Shown here in pieces: positions 20,157-28,644 of a stretch of DNA of 64,000 nt. This DNA is from Pantoea sp. RIT-PI-b (GTDB taxonomy: Bacteria; Pseudomonadota; Gammaproteobacteria; Enterobacterales; Enterobacteriaceae), in contig NZ_LGIS01000012.1 in assembly GCF_001187905.1 (NCBI RefSeq), positions 620,001 through 684,000 on the forward strand. Direction: 5' to 3'. The notes beneath the pieces were generated by a model. The model was not told where the DNA came from. It was given only the letters and a program-made list of their open reading frames with translations, and searched no databases. Each line of letters starts with the position of its first letter. Within the stretch, counting starts at the first letter, position 1. A program made the translations under genes and the position numbers.

Positions 20157-21771
20157 GGTCGACCAGATTAAACGCTGGTCACCGGTGTGGATTGTACCCA
20201 TCGTTACGCTGTTAATCGGCGGATGGATTCTTTTTTATCACTTTAGCCATCAAGGCCCGGAAGTGACGCTGATTACTGAAAATGCCGAAGGCATTGAAGC
20301 CGGTAAAACGACCATCAAAAGCCGCAGCGTAGACGTTGGGGTGGTAGAGAGTGCGGTGCTTACCGATGATCTTCACCATGTGGAAATTACGGCACGCCTG
20401 AACTCCGGCATGGAGAAGTTGTTGCAGGGAGACAGCGCTTTCTGGGTGGTAAAACCGCAGATTGGACGCGAGGGCGTTACCGGTCTTGGTACGCTACTTT
20501 CGGGCGCCTACATTGAGCTGCAGCCAGGCTCTAAAGGCGTTAAACCAGAGCGTTACCAACTGCTGGATGCTCCGCCGCTAGCACCCCCTGATGCAAAAGG
20601 TATTCGCGTCACGCTCGACAGTAAAAAAGCCGGTCAGCTTAATGCGGGCGATCCGGTGCTGTTCCGCGGTTATCGCGTCGGTACGGTAGAAGCCAGCAAT
20701 TTTGATACCGATAAACGCATGATGACCTATCAACTGTTTGTCGCCGCGCCTTACGATCGCCTAATTACCACTAACGTACGTTTTTGGAAAGACAGCGGCA
20801 TTGCCGTGGATATGTCGGCTTCCGGTATGCGGGTGGAAATGGGATCGCTCACCACGCTGTTTAGCGGAGGCGTCAGCTTCGATGTGCCGGACGGCGCTGA
20901 ACTGGGTCGAGCTGCGGAGAACAAAGCGGAATATCATCTGTTCGACGATCAACGCAGCATCCAGGATTCGCTGTATACCAATCACACCGATTTCCTGCTG
21001 TTCTTCACCGATTCGATTCGTGGCCTGCAGGTTGGCGCGCCGGTTGAGTTCCGCGGCATTCGTCTGGGTACCGTCTCGCAAGTTCCGTATATGATTCCTG
21101 GCGTCAATCAGGCGCTTAATAACGACTATCGCGTGCCGGTGTTAATTCGCATTGAACCCGACCGCTTTGTTAATCGTCTGGGTGGAGATTTCAATCTTGA
21201 GCAGCATCTGCAGGAAGGTAAAAAACGCGGTCTGCGTGCCACGCTGAAGACTGGTAGCCTGTTGTCGGGCGCGCTGTTTATCGATCTCGATTTCTACGAT
21301 AACGCGCCGGCTTATAAAGGTCCGAACGAAGTTGCCGGATTGGAAGTGATTCCAACCGTCAGCGGTGGCCTGGCGCAGATTCAGCAGAAACTGATGGCGG
21401 CACTGGATAAGATCAACGGCCTGCCACTCAATCCTGTGCTGAATGAAGCGACCGGAACCTTGAAAGAGAGCCAGCGTACCCTGCAGCAACTGCAAAAAAC
21501 ATTGGATAACCTCAATCAAGTCACGGCGAATCCAGCAATGAAAACCTTGCCTTCAGACATGCAGCAAACCCTGCGCGAACTGAATCGCAGCATGAAAGGG
21601 CTGCAACCGGGATCGCCGGCTTACAGCAAGCTGGTGGGCGATATGCAGCGGCTGGATCAGGTGCTACGTGAATTGCAGCCGGTGCTGAAAACGCTGAATA
21701 GCAAAAGTAATGCGCTGGTGTTTGAAGCCAAACCGGGCCAGGATCCACAGCCAAAGAGGGCGAAACAGTGA
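20128..21771 (+). CDS. pqiB: Intermembrane transport protein PqiB (MCE domains)
   Basis: A membrane-anchored periplasmic protein with three MCE domains that form a tube or needle toward the outer membrane. One N-terminal membrane segment (VPIVTLLIGGWILFYHF) is followed by the repeats that start GPEVTLITENAEGIEAGKT, KGIRVTLDSKKAGQLNAGD and FTDSIRGLQVGAPVEF. The C-terminal 120 residues are a Gln-rich coiled coil. I choose the TTG at 20128: AAGGAG lies seven bases before it and the protein (547 residues) then matches the E. coli N-terminus. It overlaps the end of pqiA by 29 bases. Confidence 0.93.
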   Translation: MTDNHHETAKVDQIKRWSPVWIVPIVTLLIGGWILFYHFSHQGPEVTLITENAEGIEAGKTTIKSRSVDVGVVESAVLTDDLHHVEITARLNSGMEKLLQGDSAFWVVKPQIGREGVTGLGTLLSGAYIELQPGSKGVKPERYQLLDAPPLAPPDAKGIRVTLDSKKAGQLNAGDPVLFRGYRVGTVEASNFDTDKRMMTYQLFVAAPYDRLITTNVRFWKDSGIAVDMSASGMRVEMGSLTTLFSGGVSFDVPDGAELGRAAENKAEYHLFDDQRSIQDSLYTNHTDFLLFFTDSIRGLQVGAPVEFRGIRLGTVSQVPYMIPGVNQALNNDYRVPVLIRIEPDRFVNRLGGDFNLEQHLQEGKKRGLRATLKTGSLLSGALFIDLDFYDNAPAYKGPNEVAGLEVIPTVSGGLAQIQQKLMAALDKINGLPLNPVLNEATGTLKESQRTLQQLQKTLDNLNQVTANPAMKTLPSDMQQTLRELNRSMKGLQPGSPAYSKLVGDMQRLDQVLRELQPVLKTLNSKSNALVFEAKPGQDPQPKRAKQ

Positions 21772-22334
21772 AAAAAGGGCTAATTATCGGTGCGTTGCTG
21801 CTGTTAGCAGGGTGCAGCAGCACCATTGAAAACACCTATTATCAGCTGCCTGCGGGCAGCAATGTGGCGCGCGTTGAGAGTGCTGGAGGAACTGGCCAAC
21901 CCATGATTTGGGTCGAGCAGGTAACGGTGCCGGATTATATGGCGGGTAACGGTTTGGTTTATCAGACCAGCGATGTGAAATACGTGATTGCTACCAATAA
22001 CCTCTGGGCCAGTCCGCTCGACCAACAGCTGCAGCAAACGCTGATCAGTAATCTCAGCAAAGCGCTGCCCGGCCGACTGGTCGCCGGTTCGCCGCTTGGC
22101 GAAACTCACGACACGCTTTCAGTCAACGTTACTGGTTTCCAGGGACGTTATGATGGACAAGTGGTGGTGAGTGGCGAGTGGTTGTTGCAGCATCAAGGAC
22201 GCCTAATCAAACATGGCTTTAATCTGACACTGCCGCAAACTGAAGATGGCTATGATGCGTTGGTGCGCACTTTGGCTCTCGGTTGGCAGCAAGCAGCGCA
22301 ACAAATTGCGAATAGTGTCGTTTCGCTAAATTAA
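21768..22334 (+). CDS. pqiC: Outer-membrane lipoprotein PqiC (ABC-type transport auxiliary family)
   Basis: A 188-residue lipoprotein with signal MKKGLIIGALLLLAGCSS and lipobox LLAGC, so Cys16 is the acylated residue. It anchors the outer-membrane end of the PqiABC machine. The start codon is GTG at 21768 and overlaps the pqiB stop by four bases (GTGA). The family segment YYQLPAG follows the lipobox. It is the last gene of the operon; a terminator follows. Confidence 0.93.
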   Translation: MKKGLIIGALLLLAGCSSTIENTYYQLPAGSNVARVESAGGTGQPMIWVEQVTVPDYMAGNGLVYQTSDVKYVIATNNLWASPLDQQLQQTLISNLSKALPGRLVAGSPLGETHDTLSVNVTGFQGRYDGQVVVSGEWLLQHQGRLIKHGFNLTLPQTEDGYDALVRTLALGWQQAAQQIANSVVSLN

Positions 22335-22359
22335 GATTTGTTCGAAGCTTATGCTAAGT

Positions 22360-22408
22360 CCTTGATTTGCTGTAGTGTGACCGCAGTCAAATCAGGGGCT
22401 TTTTTTAT
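22360..22408 (+). terminator. Rho-independent terminator after pqiC
   Basis: CCTTGATTTG and CAAATCAGGGG form the stem with an inner CTG/CAG pair region, followed by a run of seven T. It ends the pqiABC transcript before the rmf promoter. Confidence 0.7.
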
Positions 22409-22495
22409 TGGCTAATCAGCCAGATATACAATTAACTGACAATTCCAGATGTCGAATTGACGTCAAATTCATGACATTGGCGTGAATTTTGCGCA

Positions 22496-22524
22496 TTGAC
22501 CTTTCTTCTGCGTCGGGTTAGAAC
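22496..22524 (+). promoter_or_regulatory. Probable rmf promoter
   Basis: TTGACC (22496-22501), a 17-base spacer and TAGAAC (22519-22524) stand about 80 bases before the rmf ATG. In E. coli rmf is switched on by ppGpp and slow growth. Confidence 0.55.
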
Positions 22525-22603
22525 ATTACTGTGGTTGAACATTATATCGCCACTCTTTCTTTCCACCCAGATTCCACCAGACCTGAAATGAGGGAAACGA
22601 GGC

Positions 22604-22771
22604 ATGAAGAGACAGAAGAGAGACCGCCTGGAACGAGCACATTCACGAGGCTATCAAGCCGGTATTACGGGCCGCTCGAAAGAGATATGCCCTTATCAAA
22701 TGATCGATGCGCGGTCTTACTGGTTGGGAGGTTGGCGTCAAGCCATGGAGGACAGGTCGGCGGTGGCCTAG
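22604..22771 (+). CDS. rmf: Ribosome modulation factor
   Basis: RMF joins 70S ribosomes into inactive 100S dimers in stationary phase. The 55-residue protein starts MKRQKRDRLERAHSRGYQAG and contains GRSKEMCPY and SYWLGGWRQAMED, nearly identical to E. coli. A longer open frame in another phase covers the same bases and is a shadow. AGGG lies nine bases before the ATG. A strong terminator follows at 22801. The position between pqiC and fabA is conserved. Confidence 0.97.
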   Translation: MKRQKRDRLERAHSRGYQAGITGRSKEICPYQMIDARSYWLGGWRQAMEDRSAVA

Positions 22772-22800
22772 CATTGCCGGATGTCTATCATTAAGGAAGA

Positions 22801-22830
22801 AACCTCCGCTGCGTGCGGAGGTTTTCGTTT
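22801..22830 (+). terminator. Rho-independent terminator after rmf
   Basis: AACCTCCGC and GCGGAGGTT form a perfect stem around a four-base loop, followed by TTTTCGTTT. It may also serve fabA from the other strand. Confidence 0.85.
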
Positions 22831-22837
22831 GGAAGGA

Positions 22838-23356
22838 TTAGAAAGCTGACGTGTCTTTGAACAGACCCACTTTCAAATCAGTCGCGGAGTAAATCAGGTT
22901 GCCGTCGACGAACACTTCACCATCTGCCACGCCCATTACTAGCTTGCGGTTAATGACACGCTTGAAGTGAATTTTGTAGGTCACTTTTTTAGCGGTCGGC
23001 AGAACTTGTCCAGTGAACTTCACTTCGCCCACGCCCAATGCACGGCCTTTGCCTTCAGCACCCAGCCAGCCGAGGTAGAAACCAACCAGTTGCCACATGG
23101 CATCGAGGCCGAGGCAGCCAGGCATTACCGGGTCGCCAATGAAGTGGCAGTCAAAGAACCACAGATCAGGGCGGATATCCAGTTCGGCTTCTACGAAACC
23201 TTTGTCGAATTTACCGCCGTCTTCGGTCATCTTGACCACGCGGTCCATCATCAACATGTTGTTGGATGGAAGCGGCGGTCCATTTTCGCCAAACAGTTCG
23301 CCGCGACCCGAGGCAACCAGGTCTTCTTTACTATAGGATTCGCGTTTATCTACCAT
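22838..23356 (-). CDS. fabA: 3-hydroxydecanoyl-ACP dehydratase/isomerase
   Basis: FabA makes the cis double bond in unsaturated fatty acid synthesis. The 172 residues equal the E. coli length. The hot-dog fold catalytic His is in [22 protein letters not shown], with the Asp in the same helix (LGLDAMW). The gene is alone on its strand, with the FabR-type operator 39 bases upstream of its start. Confidence 0.98.
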   Translation of the reverse strand: MVDKRESYSKEDLVASGRGELFGENGPPLPSNNMLMMDRVVKMTEDGGKFDKGFVEAELDIRPDLWFFDCHFIGDPVMPGCLGLDAMWQLVGFYLGWLGAEGKGRALGVGEVKFTGQVLPTAKKVTYKIHFKRVINRKLVMGVADGEVFVDGNLIYSATDLKVGLFKDTSAF

Positions 23357-23394
23357 GTTCTCAATATGCCTTCTTTTAGTGAAGCCCGAATATT

Positions 23395-23412
23395 AGCGAA
23401 CAGTTGTACGCT
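23395..23412 (-). promoter_or_regulatory. FabR-type operator upstream of fabA
   Basis: On the minus strand the 18 bases read AGCGTACA-AC-TGTTCGCT, which fits the palindrome bound by the repressor FabR at fabA and fabB in E. coli. It lies about 40 bases before the fabA ATG. Confidence 0.75.
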
Positions 23413-23423
23413 GAGCAATGTTA

Positions 23424-25169
23424 TCAGCTGTGGTTGAACCAGTTGAGCCAACGCAGTGGCCACGGACGCAGGCGTGCTTCCTGCTGATTCAACTGCGTAA
23501 TACGTTCCTGAATGGTGCTAAGCAGTGATTCGCCGCTTTCACTTTGCCAGGCAATCCCGGTCAGTAGCGGCAGCGCTTCATCTACACTCTCAATGGCCCA
23601 GAGATGGAATTGTCCGGCCTTCACCGCTTCCACCACTTCCTGATTCAGACTGAGATGGCGCGCATTACTGGCAGGGAAAATCACACCTTGCTTGCCGGTC
23701 AACTCACGGGAATTACAGATGTGGAAGAAACCTTCAATTTTTTCATTCAGACCACCGACCGGCTGCACGTTACCAAACTGATCGACTGAACCGGTTACCG
23801 CAATCTGTTGGTTAACCGGCTGGTTAGCCAACGCACTGATTAGCGCGCACAGTTCAGCCAGCGAGGCGCTGTCGCCATCCACTTCTGAATAGGATTGCTC
23901 AAACACCAGCGAGGCGGAGAAGGGCAGCTGCTGCTCCAGTTCCAGTTCAGCAATCAGGTAGGCCTGCATAATCATCATGCCTTTCGCATGAATATTGCCA
24001 CCCAGTTCGGCTTTACGCTCCACGTCAGTGAACTCGCCATCGCCTGGATGGACCACACAGGTAATACGCGACGGTTCGCCCCACGGACGTGGATGGCCCG
24101 GAAACTCAACCACGGAGAGGCCATTGATTTGCCCAACCACTTCGCCTTCCGTTTCAATCATGATCTGATTGAGCAGGATTTCATCACGCATGCGGTCGGC
24201 AAGGAAACCTTCACGCCACTGGCGCGCTTCCAGCGCTTCTTTTAACGCTTCACCATTCAGGCTATCGCCATGCAGGGCGGTTTCCTGCAACTGGCGGCGC
24301 AGCCAGCGAGGGCACAGTGGCAAGGTGTCTTGATCGCCCGTCATACGCGCCGCTTCCGTAATAAGGACTGGCCAGAAATCCGCTTCGGGCTGTGCTAAAC
24401 CAGCCTGCTCGGCTTGAGTCAGCGTCCACTGGCACCATGACGTCATGTCATCTTCGTCCAGCACCTGCAGACTCTCTTCGAATTCGCTATACAGTGCCAT
24501 CTCGTGGACTTCAACATCCAGTTCCTGGAAGGCGGCCAGTGCATCACGATCGCCGCATAACACCAGGCGCAACTGCAGCGGAAGCGGTGGAATAGCCACC
24601 GGTAGCGGTTGACGTTCATCCTGCGAATACCAGTCGAAGCGACCTTGTTCGATACACTTACGCAGGCGCAACCAAAGCAGCGGTTGTGCCAGAAGGGTGT
24701 TCACAGCGAGGATCAGCGTGCCGCCATTGGCGCGATGCAGCAAACCAGGTTCAGGTTGCACGCGGTCTTTATAATGGCGGACACAACCAAAAAGTTGTTC
24801 ATACTCAATCCAGTCGGCAAAATGTACACCGCCCTGGCTGGTGAACGGGCGATTGTTATCGCTCGGTGGCAGCAAACTTACGGTATCGCCCATTACATGG
24901 TAGTCACCGCCGTATAGCGAAACCTCGTCTGGCTGGAAGCGTTGCGCAGCCTCGGCGATGCAGGCAAGGTAATCGCTGTTTTCCTGACTGCGCAGTAACA
25001 GCAGGGGAAAACCTAACGTTTGGTGATGTAAATGCGCCAGCGCATTCAGCAGACGCGGCTGAACCGCGGCAAGGCTATCGCAATCTTCCAGTGAGACATT
25101 TGAGAAAATGGATTGGTAGCGGTCGCTATCCGGCTGCAGGGCTTGCCACGTAATTTGAGTGCTGGTCAA
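23424..25169 (-). CDS. ycbZ: Lon-like (LonB/YcbZ) ATP-independent-looking protease
   Basis: A 581-residue AAA/Lon-family protease close to E. coli YcbZ. The C-terminal Lon proteolytic domain carries the catalytic Ser in VDGDSASLAELCALISAL and the partner Lys in VGGLNEKIEGF. The N-terminal half has a degenerate ATPase region (ANGGTLIL). The open frame extends upstream to 25286, but the aligned family start is the TTG at 25169 (LTSTQITWQ against E. coli MTITKLAWR). There is no good Shine-Dalgarno sequence, so the exact start is uncertain. It lies between fabA and matP as in E. coli. Confidence 0.88.
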   Translation of the reverse strand: MTSTQITWQALQPDSDRYQSIFSNVSLEDCDSLAAVQPRLLNALAHLHHQTLGFPLLLLRSQENSDYLACIAEAAQRFQPDEVSLYGGDYHVMGDTVSLLPPSDNNRPFTSQGGVHFADWIEYEQLFGCVRHYKDRVQPEPGLLHRANGGTLILAVNTLLAQPLLWLRLRKCIEQGRFDWYSQDERQPLPVAIPPLPLQLRLVLCGDRDALAAFQELDVEVHEMALYSEFEESLQVLDEDDMTSWCQWTLTQAEQAGLAQPEADFWPVLITEAARMTGDQDTLPLCPRWLRRQLQETALHGDSLNGEALKEALEARQWREGFLADRMRDEILLNQIMIETEGEVVGQINGLSVVEFPGHPRPWGEPSRITCVVHPGDGEFTDVERKAELGGNIHAKGMMIMQAYLIAELELEQQLPFSASLVFEQSYSEVDGDSASLAELCALISALANQPVNQQIAVTGSVDQFGNVQPVGGLNEKIEGFFHICNSRELTGKQGVIFPASNARHLSLNQEVVEAVKAGQFHLWAIESVDEALPLLTGIAWQSESGESLLSTIQERITQLNQQEARLRPWPLRWLNWFNHS

Positions 25170-25339
25170 AATATTCGCATTAGTCTGTTTTAGGAAAAGC
25201 GCGATTATACAGGATTCGACCCGGTTAATCACGGCGGAGTTCTGGCCCGAATTGTGACACCAGCAACATGTTTTTCCTTGCTGCATCCAGGAAAAAAGCT
25301 GTTATTCTTAGTTTGTTACGTGATCACGATGAGATTCCG

Positions 25340-25807
25340 ATGAAATACCAGCAACTCGAAAATCTTGAAAGTGGATGGAAGTGGAAATACCTGGTGAAAA
25401 AGCATCGGGAGGGTGAACTGATCACTCGTCATCTTGAGCTCAGTGCGGCGCACGCTGCGGTGGATGCGCTATTGTCGATGGAGAATAGTCCGGTTGATGT
25501 TAACGAGTGGATCGCGCAGCATATTCATCCCGATCTTGAGAATCGCCTAAAGCAGACGATACGTGCCCGCCGTAAACGACACTTTAATGCTGAGCATCAG
25601 CACACGCGCAAGAAATCGATCGATCTGGAATATTTGGTTTGGCAACGTCTGGCGGGATTAGCACAGCGTCGCAGCAGTACGTTGTCAGAAACCATTGTGC
25701 AGTTAATTGAAGATGCAGAACGCAAAGAGAAGTACGCCAGCCAGATGTCCACTTTGAAGCAAGATCTGCAGGCAATTCTGGGAAAAGGCAGCTCGGACGG
25801 CGAGTAA
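25340..25807 (+). CDS. matP: Macrodomain Ter protein MatP
   Basis: MatP binds matS sites and organises the chromosome terminus macrodomain. The 155 residues begin [26 protein letters not shown], the family signature. The C-terminal third is a ribbon-helix-helix ([32 protein letters not shown]) followed by a short coiled coil. An upstream in-frame ATG (25268) adds residues foreign to the family, so 25340 is chosen. Confidence 0.95.
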   Translation: MKYQQLENLESGWKWKYLVKKHREGELITRHLELSAAHAAVDALLSMENSPVDVNEWIAQHIHPDLENRLKQTIRARRKRHFNAEHQHTRKKSIDLEYLVWQRLAGLAQRRSSTLSETIVQLIEDAERKEKYASQMSTLKQDLQAILGKGSSDGE

Positions 25808-25836
25808 AACTTCTCGCTGCCACTGATTTTCAGCCA

Positions 25837-25868
25837 TAAAAAAACCCCGCCGAAGCGGGGTTTTTTAT
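25837..25868. terminator. Bidirectional terminator between matP and ompA
   Basis: CCCCGC-CGAA-GCGGGG (25845-25860) is flanked by a run of A on the left and a run of T on the right, so it can end both convergent genes. Confidence 0.9.
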
Positions 25869-25879
25869 TGCGTGATAAC

Positions 25880-26950
25880 TTAAGCCTGTGGCTGAGTTAC
25901 AACGTCTTTGATACCTTTCACGTCGATTTCAACGCGACGGTCTGGCGCCAGGCAGTCGATCAGGGCATTACGGCCTTTCACGCTGTCACAGGTGTTGCCA
26001 GTAACTGGGTTAGATTTGCCCATACCGCGTGCAGAGATCTTGTTAGACGGGATACCTTTAGATACGAGGTAATCGACAACAGACTGAGCGCGTTTCTCAG
26101 ACAGTTTCTGGTTGTACTGCTCTGAACCGATGCGATCGGTGAAGCCCAGTACTACAACAGAACCGTCTTTAGGATCCATTGAGCTCAGCTGGCTGTACAG
26201 CTGATCCAGAGCCTGCTGACCTTCTGGCTTCAGAGTTGCCTTGTTGAAGGTGAACAGAACGTCAGACTTCAGGGTGAAACGCTTGGTTTCAACAACTGGA
26301 GCTGGAGCTGGAGCCGGAGCTACAACTGGTGCTGCATCATCTTCCTGACCGAAGCGGTAAGAAACGCCGACACTCAGCATGCTGTTGTCTGGACGTGCAC
26401 CAACGGTACCTGCGTCACCGATGTTGTTAACCCACTGATAGTCCAGGCGAGTTGCCCAGTTTTTGGTCAGTGCGTATTCAACACCAACAGCAGCCAGCGG
26501 AGAAACGCCGGTGTCGTGGTCGCTGATGCGGCCAGTAGTTGGGTTGGTCTGAGTAGAGTCAGCACGCCATACCATACCACCCAAACGGGTGTAGACATCG
26601 AAGTCTTCGGTGATTGGGTAGCTCAGTTTAGCAGCCAGCTGAACGCCTTGTGCTTTGAACGCGCCATTGGTCACGCTGCCTTTGTTAGGCATGCGGCCTA
26701 ACCAGTCGTAGCCCAGCTCGAAGCCCAGGTACGGGTTAGCCTGATAACCCATGAACGCACCAGCACCCAGCTGAGATTCGTGAGTTGGACCGTTGTTGTT
26801 CTCGTAACCGTTACCGTAGTAACCAGTATCGTGATACTGAGACCAGCCCAGTTTAGCACCGGTATACCAGGTGTTATCTTTAGGTGCGGCCTGCGCTACG
26901 GTAGCGAAGCCAGCCAGTGCCACTGCAATTGCGATAGCTGTCTTTTTCAT
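25880..26950 (-). CDS. ompA: Outer membrane protein A
   Basis: The major outer-membrane porin-like protein that also ties the membrane to peptidoglycan. The 356 residues start with signal [21 protein letters not shown], then an eight-stranded barrel (about 22-200), a hinge rich in Pro and Ala ([11 protein letters not shown]), and the periplasmic OmpA domain with [16 protein letters not shown] and the two Cys of the conserved disulfide. RBS GAGGCG precedes the ATG. The leader just before the start is almost identical to E. coli, where the small RNA MicA pairs. Confidence 0.98.
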   Translation of the reverse strand: MKKTAIAIAVALAGFATVAQAAPKDNTWYTGAKLGWSQYHDTGYYGNGYENNNGPTHESQLGAGAFMGYQANPYLGFELGYDWLGRMPNKGSVTNGAFKAQGVQLAAKLSYPITEDFDVYTRLGGMVWRADSTQTNPTTGRISDHDTGVSPLAAVGVEYALTKNWATRLDYQWVNNIGDAGTVGARPDNSMLSVGVSYRFGQEDDAAPVVAPAPAPAPVVETKRFTLKSDVLFTFNKATLKPEGQQALDQLYSQLSSMDPKDGSVVVLGFTDRIGSEQYNQKLSEKRAQSVVDYLVSKGIPSNKISARGMGKSNPVTGNTCDSVKGRNALIDCLAPDRRVEIDVKGIKDVVTQPQA

Positions 26951-27084
26951 TTTTGCGCCTCGTTATCATCCAAATAGGCAATGAGCAAAAAGGTTGCTCT
27001 TTGTGTTAATCCTTCGCCGGGTCTAAACGCTCGCTTTTGACTCTACCGAAAAAACGGAGGTTATTGAGCACCCTGGCGAGCTAA

Positions 27085-27112
27085 AGTCTACAACGAGATT
27101 GGAAACTTACAA
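27085..27112 (-). promoter_or_regulatory. ompA promoter and long leader
   Basis: On the minus strand TTGTAA (27112-27107), a 16-base spacer and TAGACT (27090-27085) match the E. coli ompA promoter, including the surrounding ACTTGTAAGTTT and GACTTTA. The transcript would have a leader of about 125 bases, ending in GGATGATAACGAGGCGCAAA before the ATG, a known stability and MicA target in E. coli. Confidence 0.7.
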
Positions 27113-27300
27113 GTATGATGTGACGCCGTGCAGCAAAAAAACAGGGATTTATACACACATTTTAACAAATCGCATGGCAAAATCTTCGCCATCAGAAAAG
27201 AAAAAAGCGGCTAAACCATTGTCATAGCTGGCGGGAAAAGAATCAGTGGCTTAGCGGCAACTTATGCAAAAAAAATGCTGAGAAAATTCCTGGAATTTAC

Positions 27301-27792
27301 TTAATGAAACAAATCTGACGGAATTTTTGCGGCTTTGGGTTGTCTGGAGAGGGCATATTGGTGTCCCTGAGGACGCAAAATCAGACCAAGCGCTTCACCT
27401 TCGGCCGCTGCTTGTTCCAATTCCAGGCGCTCTTCATCACTCAATTCGTACGGAATCCAGGCTAGAACCACGCTATAATTACCCGTGCGCAATGCTTTCA
27501 CCATACTTTCTACCGTATTAAAGCGCTCAGATTCAGTGATGTGCATACTCTTTTCTAACGGCAATCCCGACTGCTGCATCCAGCTACGGTTCAGTTTATG
27601 TGCTGGCGTTAGCCATAACTGCCAACGTGATTGTTCGCTTAGCTGTTTTAACACCGGCAGCAGCATAAGTTGCATCATTCCAGGCTGTTCGCTGGAACGC
27701 AGTTCAGTGATTCCACCCAGCGAAGGCTTCGCTAAACTTGATGAAGCGTAACGATGAGAACGATCAGCAGGGCCAGAGAAATGAGTACGCAT
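27301..27792 (-). CDS. sulA: SOS cell division inhibitor SulA
   Basis: SulA binds FtsZ and blocks division during DNA damage. The 163 residues share with E. coli the core SRWQLWLTPAHKLNRSWMQQSGLPL and VESMVKALRTGNYSVV. The N-terminal 35 residues differ, which is normal in this family. The C-terminus ends in LFH, where Lon recognises E. coli SulA by a His end. A LexA box lies 22 bases upstream of the ATG. Confidence 0.95.
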   Translation of the reverse strand: MRTHFSGPADRSHRYASSSLAKPSLGGITELRSSEQPGMMQLMLLPVLKQLSEQSRWQLWLTPAHKLNRSWMQQSGLPLEKSMHITESERFNTVESMVKALRTGNYSVVLAWIPYELSDEERLELEQAAAEGEALGLILRPQGHQYALSRQPKAAKIPSDLFH

Positions 27793-27812
27793 AATTTAAT
27801 CACTCAGTAATG

Positions 27813-27832
27813 AACTGTATGAATATACAGTA
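27813..27832 (-). promoter_or_regulatory. LexA (SOS) box of sulA
   Basis: On the minus strand the site reads TACTGTATATTCATACAGTT, with core CTGTATATTCATACAG (27830-27815), a near-consensus LexA operator. Confidence 0.93.
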
Positions 27833-28014
27833 ATGGCTTCCTGGATAAAGATCAACCTCAATTTCTGAAAACGCCTCGCAATTTCTGCACAAGATTCCTT
27901 TCACACGCTTTTATTCATTGAACAGCTAAATCGTTTTTCATATCTTCTAAGCAGATGAATCAAAGAGCTTTTATAGGAAATTTCCCGTCCATGGAATGAA
28001 ATTAAGGGAGAGTT

Positions 28015-28644
28015 ATGAAAAGAAATAACCCGGTAGTTGAACAATCAAAAGCGCAGTTAGCTGCATTAGGCAAAATCGAATCCCGAACCCAGTTCGGTGG
28101 TTATGCATTGACTGTTGAGAAGGTGATCTTTGCCTACATCAATGAGGATGCGCTCTATTTACGAGCCAGTGAGGCGCTTCACGTCTACAACGCACAGCGT
28201 TCACTCGAACCCCTGGTATACCGCAAACGTGGCATGCCGGTGACCTTAAGCTACTTCAAAGTTGATAAGCAATTGTGGCAAGACTCTGAGCGATTACTGC
28301 AGTTATCGGCCAGCTCTCTTCGGGCTGCTCAGGATGAAGCCGCGACAAGACTTGTCTCGCTGCGGTTGAAAGATCTGCCCAATCTTAGCCTGCGACTGGA
28401 GCTCATGCTGCATAAGGTGGGGATCTGCTCAGTGCGGCTACTTTGTGAAACGGGATCGCGGCAAAGCTGGCTGAAACTGCGAGCGTTGAATAAGCATATT
28501 GGGTTGAAAACGCTGCTGGCGCTGGAAGGCGCGATATCAGGACATCACGAAGCAGCACTGCCCAGTGAAATTAGAGAGGAACTCTACGCCTGGTATTTAA
28601 AAACGCTCCGCCAGCATGCGGCGGCGGAGCATTTACAGCGTTAG
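28015..28644 (+). CDS. sxy: Competence regulator Sxy/TfoX
   Basis: Sxy works with CRP at CRP-S promoters to switch on DNA-uptake genes. The 209 residues contain the TfoX N-terminal domain (RTQFGGYALTVEKVIFAYINEDALYLRAS) and the C-terminal helix-hairpin domain (LPNLSLRLELMLHKVGI). AGGGAGAG precedes the ATG. It is divergent from sulA, as in E. coli, and its stop overlaps the yccS stop on the other strand by four bases. Confidence 0.93.
   Translation: MKRNNPVVEQSKAQLAALGKIESRTQFGGYALTVEKVIFAYINEDALYLRASEALHVYNAQRSLEPLVYRKRGMPVTLSYFKVDKQLWQDSERLLQLSASSLRAAQDEAATRLVSLRLKDLPNLSLRLELMLHKVGICSVRLLCETGSRQSWLKLRALNKHIGLKTLLALEGAISGHHEAALPSEIREELYAWYLKTLRQHAAAEHLQR

Noticed and set aside
22531..22794. 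87-codon open frame covering rmf
   Set aside because: rmf in another phase gives a near-identical known protein; this frame has no family.
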